In this document: piece after piece, positions 18,022 to 25,469 of the stretch
How positions within the stretch are numbered: the stretch's first letter is position 1
Layout: every line of letters starts with the position of its first letter
Source of the DNA: Desulfofustis limnaeus
Lineage (GTDB): Bacteria > Desulfobacterota > Desulfobulbia > Desulfobulbales > Desulfocapsaceae
Assembly: GCF_023169885.1 (NCBI RefSeq)
Contig: NZ_AP025516.1
Location: forward strand, 3,947,501 to 4,011,500
Length of the DNA stretch: 64,000 nt
Reading direction: 5' to 3'
The notes under the pieces: model-generated
What the model saw: the letters and a program-made list of their open reading frames with translations, nothing else
What the model was told of the DNA's origin: nothing
Database searches by the model: none
Program-made: the position numbers and the translations under genes

Positions 18022-19010
18022 ACCATTCTGTCACCCAGAAACGTAGTCATCTTAGCCACCATGGCGGTATAGTCGAGCCCGGCCCGGCCCACCGCGGCAG
18101 GAAAGCCGGCGTCGGGGCTGAGGCAGGGGTTGGCGTTGATCTCCAGGACATACAGGCTGCCGTCGCTGCCCATACGCAGGTCGACGCGGCCGTAATCGCG
18201 CAGACCAAAGAGCTGAAAGCAGCGGCGAGAAAGGTCCTGCAGCCGGGCGGTCAGGGTGTGCTCCAACGGCGGGAAGACCCGCTTGGTCTGCCGGTATTCG
18301 ACGGAGTCCGGTTCCCATTTGGCCCGGTATCCGACGATATGGTGCAGGTGTTGAGGCATCGAGGAGAAATCGATCTCAGCCACCGGCATGACTTCCGGGG
18401 CGGGGTAGCCGAGCAGGGAAACGTTGAATTCCCGGCCGTCGATGTACTCTTCCACCAACAACGGGCCGTAGGTTTGGAAGAAGGAGGTCAAGGCGTCGGG
18501 CAGGGCGGCGGCGGTGTCGATGATCGAGTCCTGATCGATGCCGATGCTGGCGTCTTGATCCCGCGGTTTGATGATCACCGGAAAGCGCAGCTGCGATGGG
18601 TCGGCGACGGGGGTGCCGTCATAGAGAAACGACGCCGGGGTCGGCAAACCGGCACCGCGGAGGAACAGCTTGGTGATCTGCTTGTTGGTGGTCGTCTGCA
18701 GAGCCGCCGATGGCGCGCCGGTGAAAGGTATACCCAGCAACTCCAGAACGGCAGCAGGATGAGCGATGAAAAACGGATCGTCGTCCAGCGATTCGCAGAG
18801 ATTGAAGGCCGCCTGGATGTCGGCGGCCTCGATGTCCTGCAGAAAGCGTTTCAGGTTGCGGCTGACCGGAATACGGGTCACCGGCCGGCCCAGGTCGATG
18901 AGCGACTGCTCGATGGCGTCCACCTGGGCCATGACATCGGCTGACGATTCCCAGTTGGCCAGCCCCGGTTCGATGGGCTGGTTGTAGATCAGGCCGATCA
19001 TGGCCGTCAT
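18018..19010 (-). CDS. D-Ala-D-Ala-ligase-like ATP-grasp enzyme (second)
   Basis: A 330-residue ATP-grasp ligase that would form an amide through an acyl phosphate. Landmarks: N-terminal FNLCESLDDDPFF, LELLGIPFTG, the KPRDQDASIGI lid, LVEEYIDGREFNVSLLG and the metal-binding RVDLRM...EINANPCLSPDAGF. The real start is ATG 19010 (MTAMIGLIYNQ), which overlaps the previous stop as ATGA; the frame is open further upstream but only inside the neighbouring gene. It is similar to, but clearly different from, the preceding ligase, so two successive couplings are likely. Confidence 0.88.
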   Translation of the reverse strand: MTAMIGLIYNQPIEPGLANWESSADVMAQVDAIEQSLIDLGRPVTRIPVSRNLKRFLQDIEAADIQAAFNLCESLDDDPFFIAHPAAVLELLGIPFTGAPSAALQTTTNKQITKLFLRGAGLPTPASFLYDGTPVADPSQLRFPVIIKPRDQDASIGIDQDSIIDTAAALPDALTSFFQTYGPLLVEEYIDGREFNVSLLGYPAPEVMPVAEIDFSSMPQHLHHIVGYRAKWEPDSVEYRQTKRVFPPLEHTLTARLQDLSRRCFQLFGLRDYGRVDLRMGSDGSLYVLEINANPCLSPDAGFPAAVGRAGLDYTAMVAKMTTFLGDRMV

Positions 19011-19996
19011 CCTTGGCCGTGCAGGCCGTGGCGAACGATGGCAGCGGTGATGATCCGCGCCATCAATTCCTGATAGCCGATGCCGTATTTGGTGGCGATG
19101 ATGCACAGGTCGGAGTGTTCCGGATGCAGGCCGGCCAGCGGGTTAATCTCGATGAAATGGGGACGGCCATGGGCGTCCGAGCGCAGGTCGACCCGGCCGG
19201 CATCACAGCAGCCGAGGACCCGGTAGCATTGCAGGGCCAGTTCCTCGGTCGCCCGAGCCTCGGGATCGTCCACGGCGCGGTATTCCACCAGCTCTTCACA
19301 GAACTCCTTGTTGTGATAGGAATAGACCTCCGGTTCCGATTGCTCGAGCAAGATTACCTCCATGATCCCAATGGAGCGTGCATCGTCTCCGTTGCCGACG
19401 ATGCCGACCGTGAACTCCCGGCCGGGCAGAAAGGTTTCCACCAGCACCGGTTGTTTGAAGGTGGCCAGCAACTGGGTGCAGGTATTTTGCAATTGCCCGG
19501 GGTCGGAGATCTTGGACGCCGGGGTGACGCCTTTGCCGGTGCCTTCCGCCACCGGTTTGGCAAACAGCGGGTAAGGCAGGTTGATTGCAGTGATATCGGC
19601 AGCTGTATTGACCACGGAGAAAGCCGGCGTCGCCAGTCCACTGTCTCTGATGATATGTTTGGCGATACCCTTGTGCAACGTAATGGCCTGCACCAGCGGA
19701 CCGGAAAAAACATAGGGGATGCGGTAGCCGTCGAGCAGGGCGGGAACCTGTGCCTCGCGGCCGAATCCATAGAGCCCCTCGGCAATATTGAAAACCAGAT
19801 CCCAGCGCTGGCCGGCGGCCAACTGGGATACCAGGCTCATGAGATTGCCGATGCGGACCGGTTCATGGCCCATGCTCCGGATCGCCCCTTCGATGGCCTC
19901 GATGGTGGAGAGACGGTCGAACTCGGCCGTCTCCTCTTCACCGAAGCCAGCGGCCAGGTAATCGTCGCGCAGGTCGTAGGTCATGCCTATTCGCAT
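19007..19996 (-). CDS. D-Ala-D-Ala-ligase-like ATP-grasp enzyme (first)
   Basis: A 329-residue ATP-grasp ligase. It shows DLVFNIAEGLYGFGREAQ, LLDGYRIPYVFSGP, the ATP lid FAKPVAEGTGKGV, LVETFLPGREFTVGIVG and the metal site RVDLRSD...FIEINPLAGLHPEHSDL. Its ending resembles peptidoglycan-type ligases, but the operon contains no other cell-wall gene. The start overlaps the kamA stop by 10 nt. Together with KamA this suggests activation of an amino acid and coupling to the amino group of beta-lysine or a product of it. Confidence 0.9.
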   Translation of the reverse strand: MRIGMTYDLRDDYLAAGFGEEETAEFDRLSTIEAIEGAIRSMGHEPVRIGNLMSLVSQLAAGQRWDLVFNIAEGLYGFGREAQVPALLDGYRIPYVFSGPLVQAITLHKGIAKHIIRDSGLATPAFSVVNTAADITAINLPYPLFAKPVAEGTGKGVTPASKISDPGQLQNTCTQLLATFKQPVLVETFLPGREFTVGIVGNGDDARSIGIMEVILLEQSEPEVYSYHNKEFCEELVEYRAVDDPEARATEELALQCYRVLGCCDAGRVDLRSDAHGRPHFIEINPLAGLHPEHSDLCIIATKYGIGYQELMARIITAAIVRHGLHGQG

Positions 19997-21219
19997 GGCA
20001 CCGCCTCACTGCAGGTAGAGCCGAACAGATCGGGATAACGAAAGACCCGGTCCTCATAGTTTTTCAACAGCAGGTCGTTGTTCTCCCGGCCGATCACGGT
20101 CTCGGGGAGCAGCGGGATCTTGCCGCCGCCTCCGGGGGCATCGATGACATAGGTGGGCACCGCGTAGCCGCTGGTATGGCCGCGCAGTCCCCGGTAGATC
20201 TCCAGTCCCTTGGCCACGGAGGTGCGGAAGTGGGATGAGCCGATGATCGGGTCGCACTGGTAGAGATAATAGGGCTTCACTCTGATGGTCAGCAGGTGCT
20301 GCATCAACCGTTTCATGGTCTCGACGGAATCGTTGATGCCGGAGAGCAGTACGGTCTGGCTGCCCAGCGGGATCCCGGCGTCGGCCAGCATGGTGCAAGC
20401 CCGACGGGACTCCGGGGTAAGTTCTTCGGGGTGCATGCAGTGGATGCTGATCCACAACGGGTGATACCGTTTCAACACCCTGACCAGGGCGGGGGTGATC
20501 CGTTGCGGCAGGACCATCGGCACTTTGGTGCCGATCCTGATCAATTCCACGTGCTTGATGGCACGGAGCCGACTGAGCAGCCAATCGAGCTGTTGATTGC
20601 TCAAGGTCAGCGGATCGCCGCCGGAGATCAGCACGTCACGGACTTCCGGGTGGCCGGCAATATAGTCGATGGCCGTTTGCCTCTGCTGCTTACCACCTTT
20701 GCTCCGCTTGCCGACCATCCGGGAGCGGGTGCAATAACGGCAGTAACTGGAGCAAAAATCGGTGACCAGAAAGAGGACTCGATCAGGATAACGGTGAATC
20801 AACCCTTTTACCGGGCTATGGCTGTCTTCACCAAGCGGATCCGGCGCCTCTCCGGGTGACACGAGCAATTCCGAAGCTACCGGGATCATGGCGCGCCGGA
20901 TCGGATGACTCGGATTGTCAGGGTCGATCAGGCTGGCGTAATAGGGGGTGATAGCCAGGGGCAACGTGGCGTTCTGGAACTGGAAAGCGTTGCGCTCGCT
21001 GTCGGTCAGAGAAAACATGCGCTCAAGCTGTTCGCATCGATCAATACGATGGCGAATCTGCCATTTCCAATTGTTCCAGTCAGTTAGGGTTGCTTCAGGG
21101 AAGAAACGGTGGCGAAAATCAGTGGTTTGGTCGGGGCAGGGAAAAGAGGGGGCAGCGGAAGCGGCTCCGCTGTCTGGGGGTTCGTCCTGCTCCTCGGCAA
21201 AGATCGTCTTCGCTATCAT
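19987..21219 (-). CDS. kamA: Lysine 2,3-aminomutase (KamA family, radical SAM/PLP)
   Basis: A 410-residue radical SAM enzyme, predicted to convert L-lysine to beta-lysine. The cluster-binding cysteines are C156, C160 and C163 (CSSYCRYC), followed by LISGGDPLTLS. The PLP-binding lysine is K367 in DAPGGGGKIP. Both aspartates that hold the substrate's side-chain amine in the clostridial enzyme are kept (D323 in YQCD, D360 in IDAPGGGGK), which favours lysine over glutamate as substrate. The start has GAAGGTGAG upstream. It is the first gene of the five-gene operon. The second half of the classic AblAB osmolyte pathway is missing, so free N-acetyl-beta-lysine is not the obvious product. Confidence 0.92.
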   Translation of the reverse strand: MIAKTIFAEEQDEPPDSGAASAAPSFPCPDQTTDFRHRFFPEATLTDWNNWKWQIRHRIDRCEQLERMFSLTDSERNAFQFQNATLPLAITPYYASLIDPDNPSHPIRRAMIPVASELLVSPGEAPDPLGEDSHSPVKGLIHRYPDRVLFLVTDFCSSYCRYCTRSRMVGKRSKGGKQQRQTAIDYIAGHPEVRDVLISGGDPLTLSNQQLDWLLSRLRAIKHVELIRIGTKVPMVLPQRITPALVRVLKRYHPLWISIHCMHPEELTPESRRACTMLADAGIPLGSQTVLLSGINDSVETMKRLMQHLLTIRVKPYYLYQCDPIIGSSHFRTSVAKGLEIYRGLRGHTSGYAVPTYVIDAPGGGGKIPLLPETVIGRENNDLLLKNYEDRVFRYPDLFGSTCSEAVPCE

Positions 21220-21429
21220 GGCTCACCTTCTTTGTAAAATGAATAGGTTACGATACGTACTCGGTTCCTGTTTGCACGTCAATTTCATGCTATTTCTGGC
21301 CCCTATATGTATTCGTTTTCAGCCGCTGTCAATAGAATTTACGCGGGCCCTGAAAAAAGGGTGGGGTGTCGTTTCAACTTATTGGAATAAAATGAATTAT
21401 AAATGAGCTAAAGAGCTGCCTCGGGAGCT

Positions 21430-21469
21430 AAAAAAAGGGGGAGTTCGACCGGTATGGCCGTTCTCCCCC
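21430..21469 (-). terminator. Terminator of the hsp20 pair
   Basis: On the minus strand GGGGGAG (21463-21469) and CTCCCCC (21437-21443) form the base of a stem with further GC pairing inside, followed by seven T. It separates the two hsp20 genes from the kamA operon, so kamA needs its own promoter in 21220-21429. I do not see a consensus one there. Confidence 0.8.
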
Positions 21470-21516
21470 GTTATGGGTTCCTGATTGTCTCCTGATAACG
21501 GTCTGTCCTGCTCGAA

Positions 21517-21900
21517 TCAGCCGGTGGTGATTTCGATGACACGCGGCTTGGCCGACTCGGCCTTGGGCAGGTGTAAACAGAGGATGCCGTCTTTCAATTC
21601 CGCTTTTACCTTCGTAACTTCGATGTTTTGCGGCACGGCAAAAGTCCTCTCATACTCCACATCGCTGAACTCCTGCCAGGTGGCGGCGCCGACTTGATCC
21701 AGTTTGCGCACTCCGGACAGGCTCAGGTTGCCGTTGTCGATGTTAATTTTCACCGATTCCTTTGTGACGCCGGGCATTTCCGCGTGCAGAAGGATCTCGT
21801 CGTCGTTCTCATAGATATCCACCGGCGGCATGACCGTCCGGATTCTTCTGGCGGCCTCAACGGTTCCTTGTTCCTTTCTCTGCAGGTTTTTATCTTCCAT
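21517..21900 (-). CDS. Small heat-shock protein (Hsp20, alpha-crystallin domain)
   Basis: A 127-residue ATP-independent holdase that keeps unfolding proteins soluble. The alpha-crystallin domain (about residues 25-120) begins at PVDIYENDDEILLHAEMPGV and ends with KAELKDGILCLHLPKAE. The N-terminal arm is very short, as in Hsp20 forms that pair with a longer partner. It follows the other hsp20 by 58 nt, probably on one transcript, and ends before a strong terminator. Confidence 0.92.
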   Translation of the reverse strand: MEDKNLQRKEQGTVEAARRIRTVMPPVDIYENDDEILLHAEMPGVTKESVKINIDNGNLSLSGVRKLDQVGAATWQEFSDVEYERTFAVPQNIEVTKVKAELKDGILCLHLPKAESAKPRVIEITTG

Positions 21901-21958
21901 GGTATCCCCCTCCCTTGTCTTGACTCCTGTCTCCTGGTGGATATTGATTTGTGGGCTG

Positions 21959-22399
21959 TTAGTTGATCGTGATCTGTCGGGGTTTTGCCGCTTCCGCTTT
22001 CGGCAGTTTCAATACCAGGATGCCGTTGGCCAGATTGGCCGTCACCTTGCTGGCGTCAATTTCAGACGGCAGGCTGAAACTCCTGGTGAACGACGTGGTC
22101 CCCCGTTCACGGCGGTGAACCGTATAGCCCTCGGGCACAGCAATATTTCTAATGCCGGAAATCTCAAGGTAGTTACCTTGCAACTTGATATTCAGATCGT
22201 TTTTGGCAATACCGGGTATTTCAGCGGTGAGTTCGAGAAAATCACCCCTGTCGACCATATTGGTCCGCGGGTAGTTGCCGCTTAGTGTCCACCCCGTACC
22301 GAATGAACGGTCAAAATCGTCATACATACTGTCCAGCCGCCCCCTGAGCAAACCCATGGCCTCGAACATCCGGTCGATATCGCTCCATCTGGTAAACAT
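21959..22399 (-). CDS. Small heat-shock protein (Hsp20, alpha-crystallin domain)
   Basis: A 146-residue holdase chaperone. An N-terminal region with MFTRWSDIDRMFEAM is followed by the alpha-crystallin domain (NMVDRGDFLELTAEIPGI to ANLANGILVLKLPKAE). It belongs to the same class as the next gene but is diverged from it, suggesting a two-component oligomer as found in other bacteria with paired hsp20 genes. The ATG follows GGAGGG, and a near-consensus promoter lies about 75-100 nt upstream. Confidence 0.93.
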   Translation of the reverse strand: MFTRWSDIDRMFEAMGLLRGRLDSMYDDFDRSFGTGWTLSGNYPRTNMVDRGDFLELTAEIPGIAKNDLNIKLQGNYLEISGIRNIAVPEGYTVHRRERGTTSFTRSFSLPSEIDASKVTANLANGILVLKLPKAEAAKPRQITIN

Positions 22400-22473
22400 G
22401 GCGTCCCTCCATTTTCTTTTTTCGTTGTTTCGTGGAAGCCTCGCGCTTCCGGGCTTGAATGATTCCTGTGGTG

Positions 22474-22501
22474 ATAATAATTACGAAAATATTCATGTCA
22501 A
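22474..22501 (-). promoter_or_regulatory. Predicted sigma-70 promoter of the hsp20 operon
   Basis: TTGACA (22496-22501) and TATTAT (22474-22479) are 16 nt apart on the minus strand. The leader between them and the ATG contains a 6-bp hairpin at 22434-22450. I see no clear heat-shock sigma-32 box or CIRCE operator. Confidence 0.6.
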
Positions 22502-22625
22502 TAATAGAAAATGATTTAATACGCATTACAGCGTAAATTACCATTATGGCAATATTGACAAAGTAATATACGTTCCCTACATATAGTACATGGCATCAAG
22601 CGAGTTGCGTTGAGGTGCAGACATC

Positions 22626-23180
22626 ATGACCTCCAATCCGTTCCATATCAGCGCCAGGGAGCTCAGAGGCAAGCAGTCGGTACGGGCCACTTTCAGACTT
22701 CCCGACGAGGTCATCGAGCTCTTGAAGACCGCTGCCGAACATCTCGGGGTGAAGCAAAAATCGCTGCTCGACCAATTGGTCGACGATCGGGATGTGTTGA
22801 GCAAGGTGGCGGCGGAGTGTCGCCGACTCGACCGGAACGGGGTGACCCGCCGACAGAAAACTTTCGTACTGAGTCGGAAGGCCCTGGCAATGCTTGATGA
22901 AATATCAGCCAGTCACAACATCGCCCGGGATATGCTGCTGGAACTCTCAGTTGGGAGATTGGCCCCGTTTGTCCTGGCCGAACAGGAGAAACAGCGCAAT
23001 CGCGAGGCGTTGACCCTGGATGTGGATCGCTTTGCGGCGAGTGGACGGAAATTGCTGCACAAGGCGGAAACCTTGCTGGAACGTGACGACCTGCTGCGAG
23101 TCAAGATTGAAAAAATGATCGGGCACGTAGAAAAGAGCATTGGCGACATGGCATCACTTTTTCCCGCCAAAAAAAGATAA
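22626..23180 (+). CDS. Protein with two ribbon-helix-helix-like segments, unknown function
   Basis: A 184-residue protein I do not recognise as a named family. Two segments resemble ribbon-helix-helix DNA-binding folds: SVRATFRLPDEVIELLKTAA (residues about 18-37) and QKTFVLSRKALAMLDEISAS (about 79-98). Each is followed by a short turn and a second helix. The C-terminal half is charged and probably helical (RNREALTLDVDRF, LLERDDLLRVKIEK). It could be a single-chain RHH repressor, possibly of the operons on either side. GAGG upstream of ATG 22626 is a fair ribosome-binding site. Confidence 0.6.
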   Translation: MTSNPFHISARELRGKQSVRATFRLPDEVIELLKTAAEHLGVKQKSLLDQLVDDRDVLSKVAAECRRLDRNGVTRRQKTFVLSRKALAMLDEISASHNIARDMLLELSVGRLAPFVLAEQEKQRNREALTLDVDRFAASGRKLLHKAETLLERDDLLRVKIEKMIGHVEKSIGDMASLFPAKKR

Positions 23181-23292
23181 CGATTTCTCCCGCCACTGGT
23201 GTAGTATTTCCTTGCACCCTGCATCTTCTGGTGAAATGGTGCCGCTCGTGCTGACGTAACGGTGCACGGTTAACCGCTGTTCGGGATGAGCT

Positions 23293-23997
23293 ATGGATAT
23301 CAGGCTCGATGTCACCATGTTGCCACAGCCGGATGATTCCTCCTGCGGTCCGACGTGCCTGCATGCCGTATATGACTACTACGGGCTGCGGCGGCCGCTG
23401 CCGGAAATCATTTCGGAGATCGAGTTTCTCGACAAAGGGGGAACTCTGGGGGTTGTCCTAGCCAACCATGCCTTGGGGAGCGGTTTCAACGTCACCCTCT
23501 GCACCTACAACCTGATGATTTTCGATCCGACCTGGTTCAACCGGGGCGTCAATCTGGCCGAGCGGTTACGGAAACGGTTCGCTTTTACCGGGAGTCGGAA
23601 GCAACGGTTTGCCATCAAGCAATACCTGCAGTTTCTGGCAGGCGGCGGCACCATCAAGTTCGAAGACATGACCCGGCGGTTGCTCACCGGGTTTCTGGAG
23701 AAAAATATTCCGATCATCACCGGATTGAACAGCACATTTCTTTACCGCTCCTCCCGAGTCTTCGCCGAGACCATGAGAGACGATGATATCCGCGGCCGGG
23801 TCGAGGGCCACTTCGTGGTCCTCAGCGGCTATGAACGCAGCAGTCGGGTTGTCGCCATCGCCGACCCGTACAGCAGGAACCCGTTTACCGGCAATACATC
23901 CTACCGAATCGGTATCGATCGGGTAATCAATGCCATCCTGCTCGGTGTCATGACCTATGATGCTAATTTCATCATCATTGAGCCTCAGCCGACATAG
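23293..23997 (+). CDS. C39-like (papain-fold) cysteine peptidase or transglutaminase-like protein
   Basis: A 234-residue papain-fold protein without signal peptide or membrane segment. The predicted triad is Cys18 in DDSSCGPTCLHAVYDYYG, His173 in VEGHFVVLSGY, and Asp191 in AIADPYS. C39 domains usually cut Gly-Gly leader peptides, but here no ABC exporter is attached. It is the first of three tightly packed genes with two amide-forming ligases (8 nt to the next). A likely job is to hydrolyse, transfer or trim the amide or peptide made by the partners. Confidence 0.82.
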   Translation: MDIRLDVTMLPQPDDSSCGPTCLHAVYDYYGLRRPLPEIISEIEFLDKGGTLGVVLANHALGSGFNVTLCTYNLMIFDPTWFNRGVNLAERLRKRFAFTGSRKQRFAIKQYLQFLAGGGTIKFEDMTRRLLTGFLEKNIPIITGLNSTFLYRSSRVFAETMRDDDIRGRVEGHFVVLSGYERSSRVVAIADPYSRNPFTGNTSYRIGIDRVINAILLGVMTYDANFIIIEPQPT

Positions 23998-24005
23998 GGC
24001 CCCTC

Positions 24006-25469
24006 ATGAAACTGCTTTTGATCGTACCCAACCCGAAAAAACTTCCTTTCAAAATCGCCGGCGTCGAGGCCGTCGCCGCCCGGACCTACCTGACCGAACC
24101 AGTCTTCGCCAAGATGAACGGGGTTCGGGTCTTCAATCTGTGCAGCAGTTACCGTTACAAGTCAATCGGTTATTACGTCTCACTGATAGCGGAGGCCAGA
24201 GGGCATCGACCGGTGCCGAACATCACGGTGATACGGGATCTGCAGACACCGGCGATGGTTCGCATGGCCAACGCGGAACTGCATGATCTGATTCAAAAAA
24301 GTCTGAGAAAGATCAAACAGAACCACTATACGTTGAGCATCTATTTCGGCCGTAATGTGGCCAAGCAATACGATGCCTTATGCCGGGAGCTGTTCAATCG
24401 GTTTCACGCACCCCTCATGCGGGCCGAACTACTGCTGGGAAAAGACGGGTCCTGGGGTATTCACCAACTGCGCAATATCGGTATTGGCGACATCCCGGAG
24501 GCCCACCTGCCGTTTCTTGCCAACCGGGGGGAGACCTATTTTGCCCAGCACGGCTATCGCCACCGTCGAAGAGCGCTGTACCGGTATTCGTTGGCGCTCT
24601 TGCACAACCCGGCAGAGGACCATGCTCCTTCCAATGCCGGCGCACTCAAACGTTTTATTCGTGCCGGAGAGAAAAACAACCTGGAGGTGAAGCTGATCAC
24701 CCGTGAGGATTTTTCACGGCTGCCCGAGTTCGACGCGCTGTTCATTCGTGAAACAACCAACGTGAATGACCACACTTTTCGTTTTGCCCGCTATGCCGAA
24801 GCTAACCAACTGGTGGTGATCGACGACCCGCAGTCGATCATTCGCTGTGCCAACAAGGTCTTTCTGGCGGAGATGTTGGCTCACTACCGGATCAAGACGC
24901 CGCAGACAATGATCGTCCATCGCGACAATGTCGAGGTGATTCCGTTTGAACTGGGGTTGCCGTGCGTCATCAAGCAGCCGGACAGCGCCTTTTCGGTGGG
25001 GGTGATCAAGGTGACCAGCGAGGATGAGTTGCGTCAGGCCTGCGAGAAAATGCTCGACCGATCGGAACTGATCATCGCTCAGACCTTTCTGCCCACTGAT
25101 TTCGACTGGCGAATCGGCATCCTCGATCGTAAACCGCTTTTTGTCTGCCGATATTATATGGTGGAAAACCACTGGCAGATCATCAAGCACGAGCGCGACG
25201 GGAGACAGGAGGAGGGCTTATTTGAGACACTGGCTGAGGAAGACGCTCCGGCCGAGGCGCTAAAGCTGGCGCTCCGGGCCACCCAGCATATCGGAGACGG
25301 CTTGTACGGGGTTGATATCAAACAGGTGGGGAATCGGTTTTACGTCATCGAGGTCAACGATAACCCAAATATCGATGAAGGGATCGAGGATGCCGTTTTG
25401 AAGGACGCGCTCTATCAGAGCATCATCCAGTCCTTCTTGCGAAGAATCATTAAAAAGAAGGGGCTATGA
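24006..25469 (+). CDS. RimK-type ATP-grasp ligase with N-terminal RLAN domain
   Basis: A 487-residue ligase. Residues 1-175 form the RLAN domain typical of this subclass (TYLTEPVFAKMNGVRVFNLC, YFGRNVAKQYDAL). The ATP-grasp part (about 225-480) has LFIRETTNVNDHTFRFA, the lid CVIKQPDSAFSVGV, FDWRIGILDRKPLFVCRYYM and the metal ligands in VIEVNDNPNID. Relatives add glutamate or similar amino acids to amines or protein ends. The gene overlaps the following GCS2-type ligase as ATGA and follows the papain-like gene by 8 nt, so the three products probably act together on one substrate. Confidence 0.88.
   Translation: MKLLLIVPNPKKLPFKIAGVEAVAARTYLTEPVFAKMNGVRVFNLCSSYRYKSIGYYVSLIAEARGHRPVPNITVIRDLQTPAMVRMANAELHDLIQKSLRKIKQNHYTLSIYFGRNVAKQYDALCRELFNRFHAPLMRAELLLGKDGSWGIHQLRNIGIGDIPEAHLPFLANRGETYFAQHGYRHRRRALYRYSLALLHNPAEDHAPSNAGALKRFIRAGEKNNLEVKLITREDFSRLPEFDALFIRETTNVNDHTFRFARYAEANQLVVIDDPQSIIRCANKVFLAEMLAHYRIKTPQTMIVHRDNVEVIPFELGLPCVIKQPDSAFSVGVIKVTSEDELRQACEKMLDRSELIIAQTFLPTDFDWRIGILDRKPLFVCRYYMVENHWQIIKHERDGRQEEGLFETLAEEDAPAEALKLALRATQHIGDGLYGVDIKQVGNRFYVIEVNDNPNIDEGIEDAVLKDALYQSIIQSFLRRIIKKKGL

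Noticed and set aside
19013-20038. A 341-codon open frame antisense to the first ATP-grasp gene
   Set aside because: No motif, no ribosome-binding site and complete overlap with a well-supported coding gene.
17551-21219. kamA operon as the AblAB N-acetyl-beta-lysine osmolyte pathway
   Set aside because: The GNAT does not match AblB in size or motifs, and the operon carries two ligases and a deacetylase which that pathway does not need. I kept a more open prediction.
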